Below, one piece after another: positions 20,466-32,135 of a stretch of DNA of 64,000 nt; within the stretch, counting starts at the first letter, position 1; each line of letters opens with the position of its first letter. The translations under genes and the position numbers were made by a program. The notes under the pieces are model-generated. The model searched no databases, had not been told where the DNA came from, and saw only the letters and a program-made list of their open reading frames with translations. The stretch is taken from positions 620,001 through 684,000 of the forward strand of contig JAEBUN010000003.1 of assembly GCA_023014365.1 (NCBI GenBank), written 5' to 3'. Source of the DNA: Lepiota brunneoincarnata. Its lineage: Eukaryota > Basidiomycota > Agaricomycetes > Agaricales > Agaricaceae.

Positions 20466-21816
20466 ATGAAGTCCATTTTGCAGCCCATCCCCCTGAGTCT
20501 AATGCTAGCAACTTCATTAGTGTCGGCGAATGGACTGTTCTCGGAAGACTCTCTGGTCAAGGCGTTGGACGCCGAATCGTTCAAACATATGTTAGAGCTG
20601 AATGTGAGTGTATTTTAGCTCGTTCGAATCCTCGAAGCTAATACAGGCTTGTGAAGCAAACGAGTATGATAGTGTTCGTTTCCTCTTCAAGTGCGGTAGG
20701 TTGACGCCAGTGGTGGTAGAAGAGCAAGTGGCTGACCCCCGGTGCAGCTTTGTCAGCGCGTCGCACCCGAGTACAGTCAAGCGGCTCTGGGATTGCATCC
20801 TTTCGTCCCTGCGTATGCTGTTCATTGTGACGATGTCAAGAACAAAGCTTTGTGTGAGGAGCAAGGCGCCGTAGTGTTTCCTACGGTCAAGGTGCGGCGG
20901 TCCTGATGGTCCTTACTATTTCTCGGGATCCCTAATGCGGACCCCTTAGTTATTTCCTCGTGGAAAGACGATGGATTCGTTGACATATGAAGATAATGAC
21001 GAAGGGCCCACAGCAAGTGGATATTACTACTGGGCCTCCCGAAGAATTCCCAACTATGTCACCAAACATTACCATCTCAGCGATATTCGGCCTTGGATTG
21101 AAAAGGTTGGTGAGCGCGTATTGGAGTTTGCAGTGGACTCATGGCACTTGATGGACATACATTGTAGACCAAGGATCAAAATGCGATCTTCCTTTTGACG
21201 AAGGAGAAGAAGGTTCCATTGTTATGGAAGGTCCTCGCAAACAAGTATGCTGGGCAGCTCGAGATGGCTTCTCATCGCGATCGTAAGGGAAGGTCATCTG
21301 TGGCTCTTGGGCTGGAGGCAGGAGAGAAGAAAGAGGCGAAAATCCTTGTCTATCCCGCGGGTTCAACGACCGCGATTAGATATGAAGGTCAGAAACTTAA
21401 TGATATGATATATCACGGTGGTGTTACAACTGAACGCTACAGGCCTCCACAAGTTGGACTCGCTATCCAAGTTTTTCGATTCAATAGTTGATGGAACAGC
21501 TAATTTGCAGGAGGCTAATAAGGCGGCGATGGCAGAAGAGTTTGTGCCGGATGAGAAAGAGCTGGAGATCGAGCAGAAGCAGGAGGCCCAGCGCCTTGCT
21601 TTGGCACACGGCGGTTTTACGGAGTTCATTGATTTTGAGAAGGCCATCAAAGAGGGGCACGCTGCTGATTTCCATGACGTTCATGGGTACCCGGGAATGA
21701 TGGGGGGGCTGCCGCCAAGGAAGCATAAGACTGAAGAGGAGGAAGAGAGTATATCCGACGAGAATGCTCCTGCGTCGGGCAGTGGTTCACCAGAACGACG
21801 CCTAGACGAGTTGTAA
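20466..21816 (+). CDS. PDI-like tandem paralogue with degenerate active site SALC
   Basis: ATG 20466 opens a signal peptide (MKSILQPIPLSLMLATSLVS). The exon order matches its neighbour. The exon starting CAAACGAGTATG is joined through an intron at 20696-20747 and reads QTSMIVFVSSSSALCQRVAP, where the neighbour has VAPWCGHCQRMAP. The first, nucleophilic Cys is thus Ser, and Trp-Cys-Gly-His is replaced. The rest is conserved: HCDDVKNKALCEEQ, VVFPTVK, WASRRIPNYVT, NAIFLLTKEKKVPLLWKVLA, KLDSLSKFFDSIVDG. It has an extra acidic, helical C-terminal extension ending RRLDEL. It cannot oxidise by the usual dithiol mechanism; a chaperone or mixed-disulfide trapping role is possible. A TATA-like ctataaatta lies at about 20410. 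Confidence 0.85.
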
Positions 21817-21988
21817 TTTTATAATAGATGTCACGTTCACGTGTGATATGACAGTCTCGTCACCTAGTCACACACCGGTTAAGCCGTGAAGACGCAAAGG
21901 ATGATAGTCGAACATCCTCACTTCTTGGTCGTGTCTAGCTGGCCTCTTATCTTGACCCCCGCGAGCGAGGATCCGAAATAGTTCCGCT

Positions 21989-24900
21989 ATGGGTCGCACG
22001 GGCCGAATATCTCCAGCGCTCTCCTCTCTCCCCAAGGTCGTGTTTGAGAAGATTGAGGAGGACGTCTCCACCCAACCAGCCGGTGTGCATGACCTGCAAG
22101 CTCGTTCCTACGGCTGTAAGCGTTGACGAGCTTTCGAGGAGGTGGTACTGAAGGTAGTACACACAGATAATGATTTCTCGGACTTTGCGAGACCGGAGCA
22201 TTATATCCGGCATATAGGTACATCCCGGTCCTACCTAAGATTTGGCTGAATTTCTCAGCGAGTCAATTTAGAGCCTTTGGAAAGTGATCTTGCGCGGCAG
22301 GTGGAGTACGATATGGATGAGCAAGGTCAGCTGTGGTGTCGGTTGGTTTCAGTTCGAGTCGCTCAGCTGCTTTCCCTCGGACGATGTAGATCAAGAATGG
22401 TTAGATGCAATCAACGCAGACCGTCGGAAAGAGCAGGTGGACAAGATTTCATACGAGCTGTTTGAAATTATCATGGACAGGTTGGAGAAGGAGTGGTTCG
22501 ACTTGGTGTGTTTGGATATACTTGCAACTTCCTGTACAGGTTCACATCTCAGTTTTCGTTTGTCTAGACCAAAAAGCTCCCAAAACCAGATCTCGCTTTG
22601 CCATCCGAAGATTCCACTTGTGCTGTTTGCGATGACTCTGAAGGGGAGAATAGCAATGCAATTGTGTTTTGTGATGGATGCAACTTAGCTGTTCACCAAG
22701 GTGAGATCCTCGCCTGCATCTCGTAGGACTAATGCGAAGCGTCGCAGATTGCTACGGTGTACCATACATACCCGAAGGCCAATGGCTGTGTCGTAAATGT
22801 ACCGTTTCCCCTGAGAATCCTGTGGTATGTCCGACCTTCTGTTTCCCGTGATAGCTGCCGACTCGTCATTAGCAGTGTATCTTGTGTCCAAACGAGGGTG
22901 GTGCGTTCAAGCAAACCACTCACGGAGATTGGGTACACCTCCTTTGTGCCATATGGGTGCCAGAAACGCGGGTTGTAAATGAGGTCTTCATGGAGCCCGT
23001 GGCTGGAGTGGAGAAGATCTCGAAACAGAGATGGAAGTTGGTGCGCAGAGAATTTTTTTCAAGCCGAAAATCTCAGACTCACCAATGCCAAAGAGATGCA
23101 GCATATGTGACATACGCGAAGGTGCTTGTATCCAATGTGCAAAAACCTCATGTTTTCTTGCTTTTCACGCAACGTGTGCCCGCAAAGAGAAACTTCTGTT
23201 GTCGATGAAGAGCACCCAAGGTTCAGAGCCGGCTACACTCACCTCTTATTGCGAGCGTCATCTCCCTGTACGCGATTTCACGGGTTAAGTTACCAGATGT
23301 TTGTTCTCATTCCTCCTTCATCAGAAAGAGCAACAAGAGGCTCGTGCCTCTGCACTCGCGGCAGAAGAATCTCAGACCGACAATGACATTGGCGCTAAAT
23401 CTAATAAGACCGCTCGTGCCTACGCCAAGACATATCAGCCAGGGCCTCCCCTTGTGCCTGCTCTCATTGTGAACCGGATCATGCAATACGTTGCAAAAGT
23501 AACCGTTCGTAAAAAGGCCGAGTTTATTCTCATGTTGTGTCGATATTGGAGTCTCAAACGTGAGGCTCGCCGTGGTGCACCCTTGCTCAAACGTTTACAT
23601 TTGGAGCCTTGGACCTGCTGTCGCGGGGGTAAAGGCACGAACGGATCAGGAGAAGTTGATGAAATTGGAGGTGCGTCTTTCGAACCGGTCGCTAAATACA
23701 TGAGCTCTTAAACTTTAACCAGCAATTGCGACGACTACGGGAGGATTTACTTAGCCTGCGCGCCCTCACCGAGCTCTGCCGAAAGCGGGAATCACGTAAA
23801 TATAGGCAAGCAGAAATCGTATATGAAACAGTTGCCAAGATATTCTTCCCTCACCGAGACGCCATGAGGCGGATTTTCGATCGCATTGTCTCGTGAGCGG
23901 GATTCCTTTCCAGCTTAGCTACGTCTTCTAATGCATGGGATGTTAGACTGGACAAGCAAGAGTTCTTTAAGAACCCAGTTTCCAAGCATCTGGTTCCAGA
24001 CTACTACGATATTGTGACGAGGCCGATGTGTTGGAGTGTAATTGAATCCAGGCTGGATAGGCACGAGTACTGGGATGTTCAGACTTTCAAGGTTCGTCTT
24101 GAGGGCAGGATTCGTGATATAGTTTACCCCCCTAACCTCCACCTAGGATGACGTGGAACTCGTGATCGACAATGCTTTGTTGTATAATAAGCCTGATTCG
24201 GCTATTTACAAGTCTGCCTCGCGCCTGAAGAAAAACGTTCGACCGTTATACGAGGAATTGGACAAAGAACGTGTCCCCCCGCTGGAGCCATCGCCCCACG
24301 ATTTCAACACAAAGGCGGAGCCAGTTGAGCCAGTCACTGTCCAGGAGTCAATGGACATCGACGATCCTAGCTTACCAAGCAAGACGTCGCAGTTGAATAT
24401 GACTATTGGTGATCTTGAACCCCCATTGGACGTTCTCGGACTTCTGGAGTCACCTGCTTCTATCCAGGGCGATCTCAATATAGATCTGCAAAACGACCCT
24501 CTTGTATCTCTTTTCAATTACGAGCTTGGAAAACCCAGAATCTTATCGGAGCCAGCTCCCCCACCACCGCCAAAACCCAGGAAACTTAAACGAGATCGGA
24601 AGGCTGAATACGAGCGGGCAAAGGCGAAGAAAGCTGCTGCTGCTGCTGCTGCGATGGCGACCGCCGCAGAGGCCTTGACCTTGCTCAACGGGAACCACCA
24701 TACTACTGTTGCCGCTTCACAGAATAATGCTCAGCCACCCCCACTCGGTGAGGAACGTCACGGGATAGCTCAGGGCTTGCAGATTTTCCCAGACAACCTC
24801 CCTGGTTTCTGCACATCGAAGCCAGAATGTATTGCAATTGATACTTTTATGGGGCCCGCTCAGGAAGCTACTAGGGAATCAGAAAATATCGCGGAAACGA

Positions 24901-26516
24901 CCCCCACATCTCCACGAGCTGAACGGCCACTTCGGAGAAAGCGACCTTCTATTACTCTTCCTGGACAGTCGGAAATACCACCGATGGTCTCTGATGTCGA
25001 CAACAGAGACTCCTTCAAGATGTTTGATGCTGGATGGATATTGCCCCCTGAACAACGGCGGAGGGGGCGACCGCCACTGGATCGTGCTGTCCTTCCACCA
25101 CCTAGGAAAAAGCTAAGAACAGGTACGTTATGTGGTTCTCGGTATCTATCTAGCTCACCTAGTTTGTAGAACAAGGCCCTTCAAGACTTTCCGTCGCTAG
25201 TACGCTCGCATCAGAAAACCAGACTGTCCAAGCTTCTCCCCAACAAGAATTCAGCGCCGGCCCACCACTGTCGTCTGCCTCCTCGAAACCCACATCCATT
25301 CGTCAATCTGCGCAGCCTGTGCACGAAGGATCAACACCGAAACCCTCTGCAGAGAATGTAGCACATACAGACATCATGCAGACCAGTGTGACCGACAAAC
25401 CCGCTTATAGCGCTCTTTCCCCTGTATCTCAAACGGAACCAGCGTCGAAACCGCCACTACCACTACTTGATCAGTCAATACTTCAAACCAAGATCGTGGA
25501 GTCCGCGAACGGTACAATTATCATTGAAGAGCTTGATACACCCGCAATACGACGTGCGAAGAATCTTAAAAGAAAGGAAGAAAAACGCCAAGAAATGCTT
25601 CGCCGCAACTCTATTGTGAATAACGCTGCCGCGACTGGGGAATCATCTGGTGTCCCAGGAAAGAATTTAGACTCGGAATTGAGCTCTTTAAGTGAATTTG
25701 GGAGCGAACTCACAGAAGAATCGGGAAAGCCAAGGCACAAAAGGAAAAGAGGGCAAAAGAGTTCGACATCCGTGGTTGTCGCGAAAAAAGGTGAGAAGGA
25801 AAATCTAGTGAATGTGACTTTGGGAGAGGGGGAGAAAGTGGAGGGTGGAACGCTTGGTGAGTATCTATTTGGCTATTGGTGACCCATACAAACTTATTTT
25901 TGTGTTTGATCAGTATGGGCGAAAGCAGGCAAGTTTCTCGTGAATGTCTCCTGTTGTTGAGTTTCATCTTTTCTTATTAGATTCTTATCCGTGGTGGCCA
26001 GCAGTAATATTTGAAGATGACGACCCTGATGTCCCTCACAATATCCTGCAAGGCTGTCAAGAGGCACGGGAAAAGCGAAAAACGAAGCTTCACATTCTCC
26101 GGTTCTTTGACAAGAACCAGTCATGGTAAAGCACCAGTCTTCAATTTCAACGCGCACCGCCTGACAGACCAAATCAAGGCAATATCTAGCTGTGGATCGT
26201 CTCATGCTGCTGGGAGAGGATCCAGGTAAATAATGAACTCGCTTCATTTGAAGCTGTAGTGGCTTATGTCATTAATCCTTCAGAACTGGACGAAGAGATG
26301 CGGTCAGCTACCTCGAAGCGACAGAGATGGAAAAGTGCTGGCGTACGGAGAGATTGTTGTGATGCCGTATAAGTATGATTTTTAGCTAAGCTCTCCTGCA
26401 TCTCTGCTCACTCGTGTTCTAGACTTGCCATGTCAGAGATGGAGACGGGTAGTGACGGTGGCCGAGGCGGGGCCCCTATGAAGACAACCGAAGACATACA
26501 GATCGATAACTTATAA
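21989..26516 (+). CDS. NTO1: NTO1/BRPF-type PHD-bromodomain-PWWP chromatin protein
   Basis: This is a scaffold and histone reader of MYST acetyltransferase complexes (yeast NuA3, S. pombe Mst2, animal MOZ/MORF). ATG 21989 begins [19 protein letters not shown]. An enhancer-of-polycomb-like block follows ([33 protein letters not shown]). PHD1 has [31 protein letters not shown] and WLCRKC; a zinc knuckle has [12 protein letters not shown]; the extended PHD2 has [23 protein letters not shown] and YCERHLP. Then come the conserved helix [19 protein letters not shown] and a bromodomain ([34 protein letters not shown]). A long Pro/Ser-rich linker leads to a PWWP domain ([20 protein letters not shown]). 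The exon ending [18 protein letters not shown] meets TAA at 26370-26372. Skipping one base would continue into [13 protein letters not shown] and a stop at 26514-26516. Confidence 0.88.
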
Positions 26517-26605
26517 TTAATTCTCTTTATTCGCTATCCTGCTACATCTATGTACACATACATACTCTACTTTGACAATACTTTTGAGGAGAATGGTAAA
26601 ATAAC

Positions 26606-26613
26606 AAAAAAAA
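26606..26613 (-). terminator. Pol III T-run terminator of tRNA-Ile
   Basis: On the minus strand a run of at least eight T follows the tRNA 3' end by about ten bases, as required for RNA polymerase III termination. Confidence 0.7.
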
Positions 26614-26621
26614 GCAGATTA

Positions 26622-26695
26622 TGGCCAACGTGGGGATCGAACCCAAGACCTTCGCGTTATTAGCACGACGCTCTAACCAACTGAGCTAGTCGGCC
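26622..26695 (-). tRNA. tRNA-Ile (anticodon AAT)
   Basis: The 7-bp acceptor stem GGCCGAC/GTTGGCC pairs (one G-U), with discriminator A. The A box TAGCTCAGTTGG and B box GGTTCGATCCC are intact. The anticodon loop CTAATAA gives AAT (read as IAT after deamination). There is no intron. It lies between NTO1 and RPB7. Confidence 0.95.
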
Positions 26696-26782
26696 ATTAG
26701 TGGCACGTGAGCTAGCACATATTGATTCTGGATCCTTGAGGTTATCATAAAATTCATTCTGAACATCTTTCTCTTGCTGACC

Positions 26783-27582
26783 ATGTTCTTCATCGTAAGT
26801 CCTTTTCTATAATACACCACGCCCATCCCTGAAATATATGCGTGTAGAAAGAACTCACACACACAATTCTCCTGCACCCTTCGTATTTTGGTCCTCGCAT
26901 GCTCAATTTTCTAGAATCCAAGCTCTACTCAGATGTTGAGGGTACATGCTCTGGACAATTCGGCTACATCATTGCCGTGGTGTCTATATTGGACATCGGG
27001 AAGGGAATGGTGCTCAGTGGTAGTGGACAAGCTGAATTCATAACACGATACCGAGCAATCGTGTTTAAGCCATTCAAGGGTGAAGTCGTAGATGGGGTAG
27101 TCAACAACGTGAACAAGGTACGCTCTTACTCGTGTTCGCTCCCAAAGTAAAATTTGAATTCTTTTTCCGTGAACTCCAGATGGGCTTCTTTGCCGATGTT
27201 GGTCCCGTGGCAGTCTTCGTATCACATCAAGTTAGTTGCACTTCCCCCCCCCCCCTACCTTACCTATGTTGGAATGACCCGCCTCATCCCATAGCTTATT
27301 CACCCCGACATGCGTTTTGACCCGAATTCAAATCCACCCTCCTTTGCTTCTGAAGATCAGGTGAGAGGCAAGCGCACTCCCAAGACGAGCGACAATTCTA
27401 TGTTGGTAGATTATTGAGAAGAACACAAGAGTCCGCCTAAAGATCGTCGGTACGCGTGTCGACGCGACGGAAATTGTGAGTGCTGATCCCTTTCCGCCCA
27501 GCCGATTCTGACAATCAACTATTCCGTTGTGAAGTTTGCTATTGGCACGATCAAAGAAGATCACCTCGGTGTCATTGACTAA
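26783..27582 (+). CDS. RPB7: RNA polymerase II subunit RPB7
   Basis: RPB7 pairs with RPB4 to form the stalk of RNA polymerase II. Six exons splice to about 171 residues, the usual length. The first exon is only ATGTTCTTCATC (26783-26794), joined at 26848 to KELTHTILLHPSYFGPRMLN. The N-terminal part continues to YIIAVVSILDIGKGMVLSG and the invariant YRAIVFKPFKGEVVDG. The S1/OB part has VNKMGFFADVGPVAVFVSHQ, IHPDMRFDPNSNPPSF, NTRVRLKIVGTRVDATEIFA and the end GTIKEDHLGVID. All junctions keep the frame with GT-AG borders. Confidence 0.95.
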
Positions 27583-27800
27583 GTGGTACCTTTGCCCACG
27601 TTCAGGACTTGTGACAAGAGCAGGCTAGAATGCGGCATTGATTTGGCTTCTGGGAGACGCAGTCTGGCTTGATATATAAGTCTGAACAATGCCACATTCC
27701 CCCGTTAGGGACAGGTATAATACTTCACGTATAAAAGTACAAGACTGAAAATTTGTTTTACATCTCCGAGCAATAATAATCGCCCTGTGCCCGTTGTCAC

Positions 27801-30800
27801 CTACATGATTATGCACCAACTCTTTTCCTCTTTAGTCCGGCGTTGGCGAGCCTGCTGTTCAAATAATTGTCTCCTACGGGTTTCTGCCTCCCGGCGTTCC
27901 CTCTCCTGGCGCTGCAACTCCAACATCCGCTCCTGAGCCCGCAAACCACGTTGTCTTTCCTGCTCTTCATGTTCCCTGAGTGCTTGCTGGTACAGCTGCT
28001 GCCTCCGGCGCTCATCTTCTCGTCTCAATCGATCCGCTTCCAACTGAACCTGATTGCGCGCAGGAATGTGGTGAGCAACAGGTGGGGCCCCAAAAACGCC
28101 CCCGCGATTTACGCGCTGCAGCTCAATACGGCGAAGTTCCGCCATTTGCGCCGCGACGGCATCGGGCCCACCGACCAATTGGACAATGTCAGGGACTTCA
28201 TTCCCAGGCCAAGCTGGGGCCGCTTGCATTTCGTTATGCTGCGGTTCTGGGGCACCATAGTAGCCGCGATGCGTGTCGGACATGTGCGTATAAATTTCAT
28301 CAGCCTCGAAAATCCCCATACAAACCCAACAAATGTGCTTGCCACATTTGCAGGTCATATGGTTACACCCCTCTGTTTTCTCAAGCCAGATGCGACACGA
28401 AGGGCATCTCTTGACACCATTATCCAGAGCCCACATTTCATTTAGGCGGTCTTGCTCTACAGTGTCCTTCTGACTCCGTCGTTCTGCACAAGTCAATCCG
28501 ACATGTCCCTCCTCATGGCAAGCAGTACAAATTTCGGAGAAGCACGAAGGGCATTGAAGCTCTTTCGGTGAGGCCGTGGCGCGGTAAACTTGAGTGCAGT
28601 CTGGTGTGGTGCAGTACTTGAATTCCTCAGGGTTGCGTTCAATATGGGAAACAAAAGCTGCCTCTAACAGCTGCTCGAAGCGTTGGGGTGGCAAAAACCT
28701 CTGGATGAGCGGGATGGAAAACGGCGAGTTGCAAGTGGCATCGTTTCCCATACATTTCAAGGGAAAACCGCGGTTGTCGAGCGCAGAATGGACATAGTGG
28801 CGAAGACAGGAGGAGCAATAGATGTGTCCGCAGCTGACTTCGACAGCTTGCGAAAGAGAGTCGTAGCAAATCGGGCACAGAATGTCGTCGGACGATTGTA
28901 CAGTCAGCCCAGCATTGCGGGTTGCAAAGGCATCCATAAGCTGCCTCAGGTAGTGCCTTGCTTCCTCTAGGTCTGCACCGTGAAGGACAATCTGCGCAGA
29001 TGCGACATTGAGGGTGACGTTCTCTTCTCCAAGCAGTCCTTTCATCTTTGCCAACCCCTCTCGGATGAAGAAGCCCAACGCCCGGCGCTGGAGCGGTATA
29101 ATCCACTCCTCCGCTGAGAGGCGTTCAACCTCATCCTTGATCCTAGATTTAGCTGTCTCTATGGCTTCAGCCGTGCCATGCACTGTGATACAGCGGTGTT
29201 TCCAGTCGAAACGAACGTAGGCCTCCGATTCCTCACATAAGTCGCTGAGGTGTCGTTGGCCCTTTTGGGATGCGACCCTGGGGTGCCAATAAGAAGCGTC
29301 GAGCTTCTGTCCTCTGGCAAGACTCTCGATGCGAACCTTAAGGGCACCAACTGCCTTCTTATCGCTGCCGGACAAAGTAATAATGACCTTGTTGCCCCTG
29401 GCTTGATCGACGATAGTTCTCGTCTGGATCTTGGTTTCCCTCTTTTTCGCGCCACATAAATCTACCCATTGGCTCCTTTGAGCATTGTATTGCTTGTCCT
29501 CAATCGTTATGACGAAGCGATGAGGATCAGATAAGAAAAGTCGAAGACGGGGGAAATCGGGTCTGAGACCCCGGCCACTGAGACTGTCGTGAGCCGCTTT
29601 TGCACCCTCCCACGACTCGAAAATCGCTTTAGCAGATAAAAAGTTGGGCTTAGGATTGTTTTCGAGAGTAAATGAGCGCAAACCAGAATTGGGCAAGGAG
29701 CGGAGGTGGGTGTTGATAGTCTGAAAGGCGTCAACATCACCGTCAAGGATTCGAACATGAGGAGTTCCCGCAAACGCCCGAACATCTGCCGTAGAGGTGC
29801 TCCCTGGTATCCTTGAGATCTGGATAGACCTCTGGCTATCGTCGAAGGCTCCACCGAATATTGCAGCCGGAGGATAAGAGCATACCCTGACACGTTGGCC
29901 GTTTAGTTCTCTGTTGTTCAAACTAAGAATCTTCATCGGAATATCCAATATGTCGATGTTATAGTAGACAGCAACCATTGTGAGAGGTGGGGCACGCCAA
30001 GATATGTTAAGGTGGTAGGTATTATGATTCGAGGAACCCATGGTACGACCTCCGGAAAGGCGCTGGCATACAGCGAATTCAAGATTCTTGTCGCGAAACT
30101 CGATCCCGTCCAGACCGAGAGCAATAGTTTCGATCTCTGCCGCCTTTCCAAGGACTCTAACTCGTTGGCAGTCACCTATGGTCTCCGTCCGCCATATTGC
30201 AATGTCCGCTTGGTCTATTCCTTGCTGCGAGAATAGCTCAATGATTTCAGACGTCTTCGCATCCAGAGGGAGGTTTTTGATCATGACCTGAGATGCTTCA
30301 AATCCACATATAACATGTTGGATGGTCAAACCAGCCTCGAGCTTGACGATAGAGTCCATTATAACCCGTTGGATAGTCACAGTCGCTTCTTTGACCCACT
30401 CGGCTTCCTGCCTCTGGCGTTGCGTTATACGCTCTCTCTCCTCTCTCTCCTTGGCCAAGCGCCGTTGCTCTTCGCGACGGACTGCAGCCGCACGCTCCAT
30501 GGCAAGGCGAGCGGTTTCCTCTCGTTCCCTGCGAGCAGCTTCTTCCTGTTCCCTTGCAAGACGAATAAGCTTCATCACGTTCTTTTGCAAGGCGGGCGGT
30601 TTCCTCCTGTTCCCTAGAACGGCAGAGCGTAGCCTCGTGGGCACGATGGACCGCATCATTGCGTCGTTCCTTCTGCTCTCTAGCAAGACGAAGTGTACCC
30701 TCATTGGCGCAACGGGTAGCTTCACCGCGCTGAGTAGCAGCAGCCCACATCCCCACGTTGTTGAACTTGGACAGGCGTTACATTCGAAGGAGTCTGCCAG

Positions 30801-31386
30801 AACCACACTGATTTCTGAGGCCCCAGGAAGGACCGTCGCCTGTAGTGACGGGAGACGAGAATTGTGCGGGGGGCGCGTTGTCCTGGTGTTGAATTTGAGA
30901 TGAAGGGTGCGACAGTAAGTGAATACACTTGTGATATTCCTGTTACCTTGATTTCATGACGAAAATGGCATTTATCACCCCATCTACAGCTACCTGCTTT
31001 CCATCCTCGACAAGGCTTCGCCAACCTCGGAATAGACTTGACGAGAGTGTCCCCAGTACTGCCATTCGTGACAACTGGTGAAGACCTGACGAAAAGTTTG
31101 TACTGAGCGGATCTATCACCACCATTCAACAAAAGACATACGATATGCTCGGTATTTCGTGGGCATCCAGTGCCCCGTTGCTGACAACTTCGTTTCGTTC
31201 GCTGCTCGCAGACTTCAACAACAACGTCAATCAGTACAGAATTCCACACCCAAGGAAAAACCGTATAGTTACCTGTGCCTGAACCTCGTGAAGATGCCTG
31301 CACTTGTCTCCGAATCGACAACTTCCTTTAATGAAGAACCTGCAGAGGACTTCTGGTGTGTTATTCTGGGATTTCCCCCGTGCCAT
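27801..31386 (-). CDS. CCCH zinc-finger RBR-type E3 ubiquitin ligase with C-terminal CaaX box
   Basis: The chosen start is ATG 31384-31386 (MARGKSQNN). Two CCCH zinc fingers come first: CRFFIKGSCRFGDKCRHLH and, in a later exon, CRGWKAGSCRWGDKCHFRH. A coiled coil rich in Arg/Glu follows, then an RRM-like piece (QVMIKNLPLDAK...) and KH-like segments. The RING1-IBR-RING2 module begins CPICYDSLSQAVEVSCGHIY. IBR cysteines are in CPSCFSEICTACHEEGH. RING2 has CPSCRIWLEKTEGCNHMTC, where the Cys of EGCNH is the expected thioester-forming residue. The protein ends KEEKSWCIIM, a CaaX prenylation motif. RBR ligases transfer ubiquitin through this Cys; the zinc fingers suggest RNA binding. Near 30564-30574 the coiled coil switches frame by one base, and the exon joining the second CCCH finger to the coiled coil is not resolved. 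Confidence 0.8.
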
Positions 31387-32135
31387 TATTGGTTTGTTTG
31401 CGGGAAGGACAGAGCAATGGGCTCCTTGCAGCTCCAAGACGCCGGAAAGGCTGTAGGCTGTTAACGTTGGCTGTGGTGTGTTGCAGGGGGGGCAGCCTCA
31501 GCGTGGCGCAGCGGACTTCGATCTTACGAGACGTCCAAGAGCCTTTGGGTGATTGGGTGAAGGGACACCACCAGATTGCTGGGCCGTCACCGGAGCCCTC
31601 AGAGCACCCGGAATACAAAGGCCCCATTCCTGGAACGGGCGCCTGATATGGACGCCGAGATAGCACCTCCAAGCAGAAGCAAATTTGCTCAAAGTCATCC
31701 TCCGTTCTCAATGGAAAGACCGTGCCTTGCTGCTGTCCTTAGTAGCGAACTTGAGGATTACCCGTTTTTAACTTCTGTAAACTCTGTAATATTACCATCT
31801 TCTCTGTAGGGCCGTAGTGACAGAACAGACACGACGACCCTGTGTAACAGATCCAACCGTGGTTGTTATTGACTTTTGGCAGACTCGTACAGCTTCCAAG
31901 TGGGCCCGATTGCGAGGGATTCACTTATTCGAATTTGACAGAGCTGCCTTTTCAAACCTCTATGGAAGAGCGGAACGAGGCAAGTTATAAATAATAAGCA
32001 CAAGGCCGACTTGCCATATCTATGACATCTATAGGAGTAAATAATCAGAGGTGTGCCCTGGTCTCAGCAGCCTCCAACATCTCCACTGCTCTACTAGGTC
32101 GAACTATCCAGGGTCGTCGTCCATGCTGATGTCAA
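31387..32135. other. Intergenic, upstream of the RBR ligase gene
   Basis: About 750 bp lie between two minus-strand genes. No gene is supported; short frames here lack domains. Confidence 0.4.

Noticed and set aside
20610..20650. ttcgaatcc motif suggesting a tRNA T-arm
   Set aside because: No acceptor or anticodon stems around it; it lies in an intron of the second PDI gene.
20620..20700. Reading of the second PDI gene exon as ACEANEYDSVRFLFKC
   Set aside because: It starts at an earlier acceptor and cannot be joined in frame to LCQRVAPEY. The acceptor before CAAACGAG matches the paralogue and keeps the frame.
29507..29893. Short minus-strand frames inside the RBR ligase gene
   Set aside because: Out-of-frame shadows of the RRM/KH region.
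30576..30806. N-terminal 75 codons of the long frame of the RBR ligase starting at 30806
   Set aside because: The sequence is Cys/Leu-rich and unlike the coiled coil. The alternative frame gives charged repeats continuous with the rest, so this start is not used.
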